A stretch of DNA of 64,000 bases from RGIG3077 sp964490175 (lineage in GTDB: Bacteria > Bacillota > Clostridia > Oscillospirales > Ruminococcaceae): contig CAZBAI010000007.1 in assembly GCA_964490175.1 (NCBI GenBank), positions 1 to 64,000 of the forward strand, given 5' to 3'. A program made the position numbers and the translations under genes. The notes beneath the pieces were generated by a model. It was not told the origin of the DNA and searched no databases. It saw only the letters and a program-made list of their open reading frames with translations. Below are positions 43,240 through 51,196 of the stretch, one piece after another. How positions within the stretch are numbered: position 1 is the stretch's first letter; every line of letters starts with the position of its first letter.

Positions 43240-44700
43240 TTATGATATTTCAAGCTCTTTATTTAAAGTTTGAGCGTCGGTTTGACCGATTTTGCGGCAA
43301 AATTTATCTTGGCGAATTTCATCGGGAACGTCTATCGGATATTCACCGGTAAAGCAACCGACGCAAAAATCAAGATTTGCTTCGGGCGCAAGCTTTTTCA
43401 CGCTGTCAACGCTTAAATATCCCAAGCTGTCAACATTAAGATATTCGGCAATTTCCTCAAGCGACAGCTTGCAGGCAATAAGCTTATCCCTGCTGTCGAT
43501 ATCCGTTCCGAAATAGCACGGATTTGTAAACGGCGGGCTTGAAAGGCGCATATGAACCTCTTTTGCGCCGGCTTCTTTAAGCTGACGTACGATTCTTGCG
43601 CAGGTTGTGCCCCTTACGATACTGTCATCGACAAGTACAACACGCTTATCCTTAACCGTTTCACCGATAACGTTAAGTTTAATTCTCACAGCATCGCTTC
43701 TCTGCGCCTGCGTCGGCTGGATAAACGTCCTGCCGATGTATTTGTTTTTCAAAAATCCAATGCCGTACGGTATGCCCGAAGCAAGCGAAAATCCGAGTGC
43801 GGCATCAAGTCCGCTGTCGGGAACGCCGATAACCACATCGGCGTCACAAGGATGTTCACGCCACAAAAACTCACCTGCCCTGCAACGTGCTTTGTGAACG
43901 CTGCAGCCTTCGATAACCGAATCGGGTCTTGCAAAATAGACATATTCAAACACACACATACCGGTTTTTTTGCCGCAGTGTGTTTTTATGGATTCAACGC
44001 CGTTAGGGCTTACAACAACAATTTCACCGGGGAGAATATCACGTTCAAATTTTGCGCCCACGCCGGCAAAAGCACAGCTTTCGGAAGCAAAGCAAATCGC
44101 ACCGTCATCGGTTCTGCCCATGCACAGCGGATGGAATCCCAAAGGATCACGCACGGCAATGAGCTTTGTCGCAGACATGATAAGCATTGAGTAAGAGCCT
44201 TTGAGGTCATACATTGCCTGCTCGACCGCACGCTCGATAGACGGCTGTGAAAGGCGGTGATTTGTAATTGCGTATGAAATAATTTCCGTGTTGCAGGCGG
44301 TATGAAAAATCGCACCGTTAAGCTCATAGCCCTCACGAAGTTCCGGACCGTTGACAAGAACGCCGTTAAGCGAAATTGCCATAGGGCCTTTAACGTGTTT
44401 TACAACAAGGGGCTGCGCCTCACTTCTCTCAAGATTGCTTTTTGAAGCGTATTTAACGTGCCCGAGAGCAATATTTCCGTTTCCGAGCGAATCAAGAATC
44501 TGCCTGTCAAAAACATCGGGAACAAGACCGACATCTTTATATTGGCTAAGCACTCCCCTGTCGTTTACGACTATGCCGCAGCTTGCCTGCCCCCTGTGCT
44601 GAAGCGCAAAAAGCGCACGGTAAACCGGCTCGGCAAGATTCTCACTGCCTTGAGAGAACATACCGAACACACCGCATTCTTCATTTAATTTTCTGTACAT
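43240..44700 (-). CDS. purF: Amidophosphoribosyltransferase
   Basis: PurF (486 aa) makes phosphoribosylamine from PRPP and glutamine, the first committed purine step. It has the N-terminal glutaminase with catalytic Cys in NEECGVFGMF (Cys9 after a short propeptide), RALFALQHRGQAS, and the PRPP motif KRVVLVDDSIVRGTT. C-terminal cysteines (LDFCVGCFTGEYP) fit the Fe-S-containing Bacillus-type enzyme. It lies between purE and purM. Confidence 0.97.
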   Translation of the reverse strand: MYRKLNEECGVFGMFSQGSENLAEPVYRALFALQHRGQASCGIVVNDRGVLSQYKDVGLVPDVFDRQILDSLGNGNIALGHVKYASKSNLERSEAQPLVVKHVKGPMAISLNGVLVNGPELREGYELNGAIFHTACNTEIISYAITNHRLSQPSIERAVEQAMYDLKGSYSMLIMSATKLIAVRDPLGFHPLCMGRTDDGAICFASESCAFAGVGAKFERDILPGEIVVVSPNGVESIKTHCGKKTGMCVFEYVYFARPDSVIEGCSVHKARCRAGEFLWREHPCDADVVIGVPDSGLDAALGFSLASGIPYGIGFLKNKYIGRTFIQPTQAQRSDAVRIKLNVIGETVKDKRVVLVDDSIVRGTTCARIVRQLKEAGAKEVHMRLSSPPFTNPCYFGTDIDSRDKLIACKLSLEEIAEYLNVDSLGYLSVDSVKKLAPEANLDFCVGCFTGEYPIDVPDEIRQDKFCRKIGQTDAQTLNKELEIS

Positions 44701-44751
44701 AAACCCTCATTCCTTTCGGATAAATTGAAAATATAGAGCATTTGACAAAAT

Positions 44752-45249
44752 TCATATTTCGCAAAGCATATCCTGAAGCTTTGCATCCTTTTGCGCAACG
44801 GCGTTTGCCATATCGCTTCGCATCTGCAAAAGCTTGGCTTGAAGTTCGCCGTCTTCAAGTGCAAGCATTTGTGCGGCAAGCAAAGCCGCATTCTGCGCAC
44901 CGTCAATGGCAACGGTTGCAACGGGCATACCCGAGGGCATTTGAACAGTGGAAAGCAAAGCGTCCAAACCGTCAAGCGTTGAAGATTTCACGGGGATTCC
45001 GATTACGGGAAGAACCGTATTTGCGGCAAACGCACCGGCAAGGTGAGCCGCTTTTCCCGCCGCACAAATAATAGCGCCAAAGCCGTTATCTATTGCGCTT
45101 TTGGCAAATTCCGCCGCAGCCGTCGGCGTTCTGTGAGCCGACATAACCTTGGCCTCAAAGGGAATGCCCAAATCCTTAAGCTGCTTTAAAGCAGGTTTTA
45201 CAATGGGAAAATCGCTGTCGCTTCCCATAATTACCGCAATTTTTTTCAT
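44752..45249 (-). CDS. purE: N5-carboxyaminoimidazole ribonucleotide mutase
   Basis: PurE (165 aa) rearranges N5-CAIR to CAIR. The motif GSDSDFPIVKPA at residues 9-20, VMSAHRTP and ICAAGKAAHLAGAFAANTVLPVIGIP are class I PurE signatures. AAGGGGACTTTTGTT precedes the ATG. A ~240-base structured leader ending in a terminator precedes the gene, and no purK is visible in the window. Confidence 0.96.
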   Translation of the reverse strand: MKKIAVIMGSDSDFPIVKPALKQLKDLGIPFEAKVMSAHRTPTAAAEFAKSAIDNGFGAIICAAGKAAHLAGAFAANTVLPVIGIPVKSSTLDGLDALLSTVQMPSGMPVATVAIDGAQNAALLAAQMLALEDGELQAKLLQMRSDMANAVAQKDAKLQDMLCEI

Positions 45250-45280
45250 AACAAAAGTCCCCTTACATATAGTTTTTAAA

Positions 45281-45313
45281 AAACAAAAAACTGCGACAAA
45301 AAGTCACAGTTTT
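45281..45313 (-). terminator. Intrinsic terminator in the purE leader
   Basis: AAAACTGTGAC / GTCGCAGTTTT with a TTTTT loop (one G-U pair), followed by TTTGTTTTTT on the minus strand. It lies about 35 bases before the purE start codon, so it is an attenuator rather than the end of a gene. Confidence 0.8.
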
Positions 45314-45491
45314 ACGCACTTAGAGCTTTGCTGCGAATCAATATGACGCAAATTGCATCCGCATACACCTATGCCCGAAAACCAAACAGACATATGCACA
45401 TAATTCATACAAAAGCAAAACATATCGCAAACTGTCCCGACCGATACCGACCGAAGCACTCCTTATCAATATTCGCAGTACATATTCAACA
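45287..45491 (-). promoter_or_regulatory. purE 5' leader: candidate terminating riboswitch of unrecognised class
   Basis: The predicted transcript starts near 45491. A closing helix can form between CTGCGAAT (45471-45478) and ATTCGCAG (45331-45338), enclosing about 130 bases. A second helix stacks next to it: CGATATG (45421-45427) with CATATTG (45339-45345). A terminator hairpin follows. The strand ACTGCGA (45473-45479) can instead pair perfectly with TCGCAGT in the terminator 3' arm, making the two folds mutually exclusive. I could not match purine, ZTP, PRPP, THF or preQ1 aptamer cores. Structure is read by eye. Confidence 0.5.
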
Positions 45492-45497
45492 ATTTAC

Positions 45498-45526
45498 ATT
45501 ATACTATATCAAGGCTGAAATTTCAA
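45498..45526 (-). promoter_or_regulatory. Promoter of the pur operon
   Basis: Minus-strand TTGAAA (-35), 17-base spacer and TATAAT (-10). The transcript would begin about 240 bases before purE. Confidence 0.8.
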
Positions 45527-45659
45527 CACTTGACTATTAAAAAAAATATAAATCACATAATTTTTTATTGTTGGTTTTGCACAAATCGACAACTCAAAGC
45601 CTGTCTGCCGATATCAATCATATCAGATTTTGAAACAAAAATCAAGTAAATAATTTATG

Positions 45660-45788
45660 GCAAAAAAGAAGCAGAACCGCAACGGGAAGCGAAGCGTTCT
45701 GCAAAGCACAGCCGAATTTTTTCGTATATATCGGCTGTATAGGTGTGTTAATATCAGGAAAATTGTCTCCTTTTCCTTTTCTCTCTAT
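45660..45788 (-). ncRNA. Candidate small RNA (about 125 nt)
   Basis: This unit has its own promoter (TTGAAA-17-TATAAT at 45795-45823) and ends in GCAGAAC/GTTCTGC (45671-45702) followed by TTCTTTTTTG on the minus strand. Between them are a purine-rich 5' part (GAGAGAAAAGGAAAAGGAGA), a small hairpin AGGAAAA/TTTTCCT, and a hairpin ACAGCCGA/TCGGCTGT (45708-45738). No convincing start codon follows the AGGAG. It is bounded by the pheT terminator upstream and the purE promoter downstream. A short peptide gene starting at a non-ATG codon cannot be excluded. Confidence 0.5.
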
Positions 45789-45794
45789 GCGGAT

Positions 45795-45823
45795 ATTATA
45801 ATACACAAATCGCAGAATTTCAA
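45795..45823 (-). promoter_or_regulatory. Promoter of the candidate small RNA
   Basis: Minus-strand TTGAAA (-35), 17-base spacer TTCTGCGATTTGTGTAT, TATAAT (-10). Confidence 0.7.
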
Positions 45824-45859
45824 GTACAAATTTATTACAGTCGGTTACACTTTGCTTAC

Positions 45860-45893
45860 AAAAAGCGGATTGGAATTTTTTCCCAATCCGCTT
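45860..45893 (-). terminator. Rho-independent terminator after pheT
   Basis: AAGCGGATTGG/CCAATCCGCTT (11-base perfect stem, 9-base loop) with a short T tail on the minus strand, 16 bases after the pheT stop. Confidence 0.85.
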
Positions 45894-45908
45894 GGTTTTG
45901 TATATATC

Positions 45909-48305
45909 TCAGCTTCTGATTTCGGCGCCGAGCTGAGAAAGTGCTTTAAGCGCACGTTTCATGGCGGCTTGCGCCTGTTCGTCGGTCAAAGTGCCGTCGG
46001 CAGAACGCATTACAACCGAATACGCAACGCTCTTCTTGCCGCTTTCGATTTGATTGCCTCTGTATACATCAAACAACGTCACCTTTTCGAGTATTTTGCC
46101 CACAGCGCCCTTTATGGCGTTTTCAAGAGCGAGCACCTCGATATCGTCATCGCACACAAGCGCAATATCTCTCGTAATTGCGGGGAATTTAGGCGCTTCT
46201 TTGCAAATAATTTCATCATTTGCAATTTCAAGCGCTTCATTCACATTCAGCTTTGCAAGATAAACCTTTGTACCGATTCCGTAGTTTTCGGCAACATCTG
46301 GGTGAGCCTCGCCGAAAATCGCAATTTCCCTGCCGCTTGCCTTGATAACGGCGCATCTGTAAGGGTGCAGTGAGGCAATTTCACCGAACGTTGTATCATC
46401 GCTCGGACGGCAAACGGTATATTCATCGATTCCCAGCTTTGAAAGTAAGGCTTCCAAAACGCCCTTAATATCATAAAAATCAACATTGCCGTACATACCG
46501 ACGCAAAGTCTGTCGGGTTCGCTCGGAAGCTTAGAATCATCAGTATCGGGAATATACTCCTTTGCAATTTCGTAAAGAAATGCGGTTTCGTTACGATGAT
46601 TATAGTTTGTCGAAAGCACATCAAGCATTGAAGGCAGCATTGAGGGGCGCATTACGCTCGTGTCCTCACCGAGAGGATTGCTGATTTTTATAACTTTGCG
46701 CAGCTTTGAATCCTGCGGCAGGCACATTTTTTCAAAATGCTTGGGCGATATAAACGAATATGTCAGAATCTGACTGCCGCCCAAAGCGGAAACGGTACTC
46801 TCGATTTTTCTGACAAAGTGCTGTTTTTCGGTAAGTTTTCCCTGAGCTACGCCCTTAAATACAGTCGGAGGAATGTTGTTATAGCCGTAAATACGGGCAA
46901 CTTCCTCGGCAACGTCCGCCATGCACTCAACATCTATTCTGAAATCGGGCACGATGACCTTATCGTCACGCACTTTAAGTTCAAGCGATTCAAGATAGGA
47001 AACCATATCTTCTGTTGAAATATCCGTGCCGAGAAATTTGTTGATTTTATCGGGCTCAAAAGGTGCCGTTCTTTCGGTCTTATCGGAATTGTCGATATCG
47101 ATATATTCGTTTACGACATCGCCTGCGCCCAATATTTCAACAAGCTCCAAAGCTCTCTTAAGGGCGTTTTCACAAAGACCGGCGTTAAGTCCCTTTTCAA
47201 ATCGTGCCGAAGAATCGGAACGCATACCGAGTTTCTTTGCGGTCTTTCTGACGCTTGCAGGCTCGAAATTTGCCGATTCAAAAACAACGGTGGTCGTATC
47301 GTCCATAATTCCGCTGTATTCGCCGCCCATAACACCGGCTACTGCGACAGGCTTTTCATCATCGCAGATAACAAGCATTTCGCCGTTAAGCTCACGTTCA
47401 ACGCCGTCAAGCGTGGTAATGGTTTCGCCCGATTGTGCATTTCTGACATTGATGTGTGCGCCTTTAACGTATTTTAAGTCAAAAGCGTGCATCGGCTGAC
47501 CGTATTCAAGCATTACAAAATTGGTGATATCGACAAAATTGTTGATAGGGCGCACTCCGCTTGCACGCAGTCTTTCTCTCATCCACCGAGGCGACGGCTC
47601 AACCTTGGCGTTTTTAACAACAGCCGCCATATATCTCGGGCAAAGCTCTTTATTGTGAACATCTACCTTTACGGTATCGCAAGCGCTGCCGCCGATACCT
47701 TTATATCGAGGCTGCGGCACGTTAAGGCTACGCTTAAAGGTTGCGGCGGTTTCTCTCGCCAAGCCGATAACCGAAAGGCAATCGGGTCGGTTAGAGGTAA
47801 TTTCAAACTCAACCGAAACATCATTCAAGCCGATTGCACTGCAAATATCCTGACCGATTTCCACATCCTCTTGCATAATAAATATGCCGTCCTCAATGGC
47901 ATACGGAAAATCGTTTTTGCTGAGATTCAGCTCACCGAGTGAGCAAAGCATACCGTTGCTTTCCACACCTCTGAGCTTACCCTTTTTAATTTTCACGCCA
48001 TTCGGCAATGTCGAATTATCAAGTGCGCAAGGCACAATATCGCCGGCATTTACGTTTGAAGCGCCGGTAACTATCTGCACAGGCTCGCCTTTTCCGACAT
48101 CGACAGAACAAACAACGAGGTGATCGGAATTTTCGTGAGGTACAACGGAAAGAATTTTTGCGCAAACTACATTGCTGATTTCGGCGCTTTCCTCCTCATA
48201 GCCCTCAACCTTGGAGCCGCTCATTGTCATAGCATGGCAATAATCCTTAACGGAAATATCGCTCACATCAACATAATCGCCGAGCCATTTCATTGAAAGA
48301 TTCAT
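45909..48305 (-). CDS. pheT: Phenylalanyl-tRNA synthetase beta subunit
   Basis: PheT (798 aa) forms the (alpha-beta)2 enzyme that charges tRNA-Phe. It has an EMAP-type tRNA-binding domain (about 40-150; VVPHENSDHLVVCSVDVG), the B3/B4 editing region (TSNRPDCLSVIGLAREA-like), B5 domains and a C-terminal anticodon-binding domain (YRGNQIESGKKSVAYSVVMR). AAGGAGTAAATT precedes the ATG. It is expressed with pheS from the T-box-controlled promoter. Confidence 0.97.
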   Translation of the reverse strand: MNLSMKWLGDYVDVSDISVKDYCHAMTMSGSKVEGYEEESAEISNVVCAKILSVVPHENSDHLVVCSVDVGKGEPVQIVTGASNVNAGDIVPCALDNSTLPNGVKIKKGKLRGVESNGMLCSLGELNLSKNDFPYAIEDGIFIMQEDVEIGQDICSAIGLNDVSVEFEITSNRPDCLSVIGLARETAATFKRSLNVPQPRYKGIGGSACDTVKVDVHNKELCPRYMAAVVKNAKVEPSPRWMRERLRASGVRPINNFVDITNFVMLEYGQPMHAFDLKYVKGAHINVRNAQSGETITTLDGVERELNGEMLVICDDEKPVAVAGVMGGEYSGIMDDTTTVVFESANFEPASVRKTAKKLGMRSDSSARFEKGLNAGLCENALKRALELVEILGAGDVVNEYIDIDNSDKTERTAPFEPDKINKFLGTDISTEDMVSYLESLELKVRDDKVIVPDFRIDVECMADVAEEVARIYGYNNIPPTVFKGVAQGKLTEKQHFVRKIESTVSALGGSQILTYSFISPKHFEKMCLPQDSKLRKVIKISNPLGEDTSVMRPSMLPSMLDVLSTNYNHRNETAFLYEIAKEYIPDTDDSKLPSEPDRLCVGMYGNVDFYDIKGVLEALLSKLGIDEYTVCRPSDDTTFGEIASLHPYRCAVIKASGREIAIFGEAHPDVAENYGIGTKVYLAKLNVNEALEIANDEIICKEAPKFPAITRDIALVCDDDIEVLALENAIKGAVGKILEKVTLFDVYRGNQIESGKKSVAYSVVMRSADGTLTDEQAQAAMKRALKALSQLGAEIRS

Positions 48306-48360
48306 AATTTACTCCTTTTTTCCACCGCAAAGCAAAGCGGCACATAATTATTTTAACGTA

Positions 48361-48549
48361 TCAGTCTTTTCCTCTGAAAATCATAAAAAACGCAATTTGA
48401 ACGGCAACAACGCCGACAATACCGGCGATATAGGCAGGCACGCCGAGTCCGAAAAATCGGCATTCAAAATAAAACAGCGCAAAGCATACAGCCGATATCG
48501 CAATATTGCGTATTATGATCTGAAATGTTGTAAGCCCGTATTTTTTCAT
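48361..48549 (-). CDS. Small two-helix membrane protein between pheS and pheT
   Basis: A 62-aa protein with two hydrophobic helices (IIIRNIAISAVCFALFYFECRFFG and VPAYIAGIVGVVAVQIAFFMIF) and a charged C-terminus (RGKD). It begins MKKYGLTTFQ 23 bases after the pheS stop, with only a weak Shine-Dalgarno. The position inside a tRNA synthetase operon is unusual. No family recognised. Confidence 0.55.
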   Translation of the reverse strand: MKKYGLTTFQIIIRNIAISAVCFALFYFECRFFGLGVPAYIAGIVGVVAVQIAFFMIFRGKD

Positions 48550-48571
48550 ACTGACAATTTACCGAGTTTCA

Positions 48572-49594
48572 TTATTTGAACTGCTCCAAAAAGCGCAGGT
48601 CATTTTCAAAAAGCAAACGCATATCGTTAATCGCATATCTTCTCATAACAACACGTTCAAGACCCAAGCCGAAAGCAAATCCCGAATATACGCTCGAATC
48701 GATTCCGCAGTTTTCAAGCACTTTCGGGTGCACCATGCCTGCGCCCAAAAGCTCGATATAACCCTCGCCCTTGCAGACCTTGCAGCCCTCGCCCTTGCAG
48801 GCAAAGCACATTACGTCAACCTCGGCGCTCGGCTCGGTGAACGGGAAATGGTGCGGACGAAGCCTGATTTTGCAGTCATCGCCGTAAAGGCGCTTCATAA
48901 GCATTTCAAGAGTGCCTGTCAAATCGCCCATTGTAATGCCTTTATCGACAACAAGTCCTTCGATTTGGTGAAAAACCGCCGAATGCGTTGCGTCAATAGC
49001 GTCGCTGCGGTATACCTTTCCCGGGGAAATAATTCTGATAGGCGGCTTTTTGTTCTCCATAACGTGCACCTGCACAGATGAAGTTTGCGTGCGCAAAAGA
49101 ATATTATCCGTTATATAAAAGGTGTCCTGCGTATCTCTGGCAGGGTGATTGGGCGGCAGATTGAGCGCCTCGAAATTGTAATAATCATATTCAACCTCCG
49201 GACCTTCGGCGATTTCAAATCCCATTCCCAAAAAGATTTCCTCAATTTCACGCATAACGGTGTTTAAAGGGTGCATTCTTCCGATAGTTTGGGGTTTGCC
49301 CGGCATTGTAACATCGATTTTCTCGCTTAAAATTCTTTCCTGCTTTTCCTTTTCTTTAAGCTTTGCGCCTTTTTCCTCAATTGCGGTGTTAATATCCTCA
49401 CGCACCTGATTTGCAAGCTGACCCATAACCGGTCGCTCCTGTGCGGAGAGCTTGCCCATTTGCTTGAGTATTGCGGTAAGCTCGCCTTTTTTTCCGAGAT
49501 ATTTAACCTTGAGTGCGTCAAGGGATTTCACATCTTGTGAATCGGAAATTTCACCTATCGCCTGTTCTCTGATTTTTTCAAGCTGTTGCTTCAT
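48572..49594 (-). CDS. pheS: Phenylalanyl-tRNA synthetase alpha subunit
   Basis: PheS (340 aa) is the catalytic class II subunit. It has an N-terminal coiled coil (residues 1-80), motif 2-type HSAVFHQIEGLVVDKG, FRLRPHHFPFTEPSAEVDV-like motif and the C-terminal motif 3 GFAFGLGLERVVMRRYAI. The start ATG 49594 is preceded by GGAAAGGTAAAATA. An unusual Cys-rich loop CFACKGEGCKVCKGEGY lies near residue 265 and may bind zinc. The gene is preceded by a Phe T-box. Confidence 0.96.
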   Translation of the reverse strand: MKQQLEKIREQAIGEISDSQDVKSLDALKVKYLGKKGELTAILKQMGKLSAQERPVMGQLANQVREDINTAIEEKGAKLKEKEKQERILSEKIDVTMPGKPQTIGRMHPLNTVMREIEEIFLGMGFEIAEGPEVEYDYYNFEALNLPPNHPARDTQDTFYITDNILLRTQTSSVQVHVMENKKPPIRIISPGKVYRSDAIDATHSAVFHQIEGLVVDKGITMGDLTGTLEMLMKRLYGDDCKIRLRPHHFPFTEPSAEVDVMCFACKGEGCKVCKGEGYIELLGAGMVHPKVLENCGIDSSVYSGFAFGLGLERVVMRRYAINDMRLLFENDLRFLEQFK

Positions 49595-49653
49595 TATTTT
49601 ACCTTTCCTTTCCGGCACAGCGCCGATATATTGAAAATAAACCAAACAAAAGT

Positions 49654-49887
49654 AAAAAAACGCCGTTGTCCGTAACGGACAAGGCGCACCTTGCTTTTTA
49701 CCACCAGTCGGATAAATAAAGCCCTTAACGCAGGCAAAACGTTGCAGCCTAATTGCAAAAAGCTTTCAGCCGCACCGCTCGTGAGTGAACTTCGGCACAA
49801 TTTTTGTCAATGGCGGCTTTCAGCCCAAGCGACCGCCAATCTCTTTTGAAAAATAAAATGCCTACTCTCTCAGTCAACACGTTTACA
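49654..49887 (-). promoter_or_regulatory. T-box riboswitch, phenylalanine-specific, controlling pheS-pheT
   Basis: The leader RNA shows Stem I features: GAGAGAGTAGG, then AGAGATTGGCGG..., GGGCTGAAAGCCGCC and the specifier segment GAAGTTCACTC, where TTC (49787-49789) is a Phe codon. A terminator follows (CGCCTTGTCCG-TTA-CGGACAACGGCG, then seven T). A UGGU-containing stretch (CTGGTGGTAAAAAG) precedes the terminator, as needed to pair with the ACCA end of uncharged tRNA, though the T-box core is not canonical in my reading. Uncharged tRNA-Phe should favour readthrough. Confidence 0.8.
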
Positions 49888-49893
49888 TTAAAG

Positions 49894-49922
49894 ATTATAA
49901 CACACCGTTTTTTAAATTGCAA
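49894..49922 (-). promoter_or_regulatory. Promoter of the pheS-pheT operon
   Basis: Minus-strand TTGCAA (-35), 17-base spacer and TATAAT (-10), just upstream of the T-box. Confidence 0.8.
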
Positions 49923-50421
49923 GAGCAAATTTACAATTTATCGATTAAAGCGATTTTTTTGATTAAATCGACATCAGCATACACGTACACTTCCCGTTCA
50001 ACCAAACAATTTAAATTTCGCTATATATTTCGATTAAGGAAAGTAAGCAGTAAGGAAACAGTATTCAATAAGGGGCTTGCCCCGTCATTATAAACGAATC
50101 GGCTTGCGCCGTCAAAAGAAGAATGTCTGCTGCCAAATGGGTGGCATATGTCGAGCCATCCCTGCTCTAAAAACGGCAATGCCGCAAGCGGAACGATTAC
50201 AATGAAATACAAACTTTTAGGCATAACGACAAGTACAGTTCGCCGACCCTTACATCAGCTTGCAGCGCAGCCGGTTTTTTTCCTAATTAACATAGCATAC
50301 GATATATCTCTTAACCTATATCTATAAACGCATGATTTTAAAAATTAAACCATCAAGCTTAAATGCTCGGTGGCTTTTCTTTTTGCCGACGTGATTTATT
50401 GTGTGGCATGACATTTTTTAG
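49923..50421. other. Gene-poor intergenic region
   Basis: About 500 bases between the pheS promoter and a gene fragment. It holds palindromic repeat copy 2 (50064-50094) and small inverted repeats nearby (CGGCTTGCGCCG at about 50100), but no coding frame with a ribosome binding site. A 41-codon plus-strand frame starting at about 50202 has no supporting signal. Confidence 0.6.
50064..50094 (+). repeat. Palindromic intergenic repeat, copy 2
   Basis: The 26-base core (TTCAATA, then AGGGGCTTGCCCCGTCATT) is identical to copy 1 at 31676-31701; the following ATAAA matches copy 3 for four bases. Confidence 0.8.
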
Positions 50422-50625
50422 AACTATTTCTCCGAAGGCATAAGCGAAGAAACCGCACCTTTTGAAATTTCGCTTGATGTTACAGGCAAAAAGACAATGA
50501 AAATTGTCGCTTGTGAGTCGAATGCTTGGGATTTTAGCGATCTGTATCTTGCCGACAGCAGCTTTGCAAAGGTCGGTGAAACACAGCAATCCGCCACTGA
50601 GGAGAGCGCAAGCTCTGCCGAATAA
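50422..50625 (+). pseudogene. 3' fragment of a carbohydrate-binding-module (NPCBM-like) protein gene
   Basis: A 67-codon open frame without a start codon, preceded in frame by TAG at 50419 and ending with TAA. It reads NYFSEGISEETAPFEISLDVTG..., then TMKIVACESNAW, DFSDLYLADSSF and a Ser/Glu-rich end. The DVTGKKTMKIVA and LADSSF pattern resembles the end of NPCBM carbohydrate-binding domains. It is isolated and on the opposite strand to its neighbours, so I read it as a decayed remnant. The family is a visual match only. Confidence 0.55.
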
Positions 50626-50693
50626 TTTGCAAAATAATACTTTAGCTTAAATATTTTGCCCTAAAGCTCAAAATGCACTGTGCCATTTGAATA

Positions 50694-51191
50694 TTACTCA
50701 AACAAGCTCTTTGGATTTTCGTTTTTGTAATTTATATAGCAAAACTTCAATCCGTCATTGCTGACATAAACACGGCTTTTAAAAGATATTTTCCAGTTTT
50801 CATCAAGCTTTGGAAAATATGCGTCAAACCTTTCTGCGGCGTACATCACCTGTGTGATGTACGCCGCAGAGCAATATGGCAGCAGTTGTCGATAAACGCT
50901 TTCGCCGCCTATCACAAAAACATCTTCATCAGGCAAAATCAGGCGCTTTAACGCATCGATTCCATTACAAGTCACAGCGCCGATTTGCAATTTTCTTTTT
51001 GAAAGCACAATACAGCGCCTATGCGGCAAAGGCTTGATTTTGAGCGAATCATATGTATTTGCGCCCATAATTACGGTTTTGCCCAAGGTCAGTCTTTTAA
51101 AGCGCTTCATATCCTGCGGAATATAAAAAAGCAGTTTGTTTTCAAAACCGATAGCGTTGTTTTCATCAATTGAAGCAATAACCGAAAGCAC
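50694..51191 (-). CDS. folA: Dihydrofolate reductase
   Basis: DHFR (165 aa) reduces dihydrofolate to tetrahydrofolate. VIASIDENNAIGFENKLLF, IPQDMKRFKRLTLGKTVIMGANTYDS and DVFVIGGESVYRQLLPY are the NADPH and substrate motifs; the catalytic acidic residue is the Asp in IPQDM. The likely start is GTG 51191 (AAAGG 8 bases upstream), with GTG 51200 as alternative. It ends the folate operon. A 17-bp perfect inverted repeat lies inside its coding sequence. Confidence 0.92.
   Translation of the reverse strand: MLSVIASIDENNAIGFENKLLFYIPQDMKRFKRLTLGKTVIMGANTYDSLKIKPLPHRRCIVLSKRKLQIGAVTCNGIDALKRLILPDEDVFVIGGESVYRQLLPYCSAAYITQVMYAAERFDAYFPKLDENWKISFKSRVYVSNDGLKFCYINYKNENPKSLFE
50833..50870. repeat. Perfect 17-bp inverted repeat within folA
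   Basis: TCTGCGGCGTACATCAC and its exact reverse complement flank a CTGT loop. It encodes the near-palindromic peptide AAYITQVMYAAER of DHFR. No T tract follows, so it is not a normal terminator. Confidence 0.9.
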
Positions 51192-51196
51192 AGCAC

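Noticed and set aside
45250..45491. Known purine, ZTP, PRPP or THF riboswitch before purE
   Set aside because: I could not find the conserved junction or loop sequences of these classes; the element is reported as unassigned instead.
45657..46373. A 238-codon plus-strand frame at the end of pheT
   Set aside because: It crosses two minus-strand terminators and the pheT coding end; composition does not resemble a protein family.
50202..50327. A 41-codon plus-strand frame starting ATGAAATACAAACTT
   Set aside because: No Shine-Dalgarno, no recognisable sequence and located among small repeats.
50359..50589. A 76-codon minus-strand frame in the gene-poor gap
   Set aside because: Shadow of the plus-strand carbohydrate-binding-module fragment, which has better protein-like composition.
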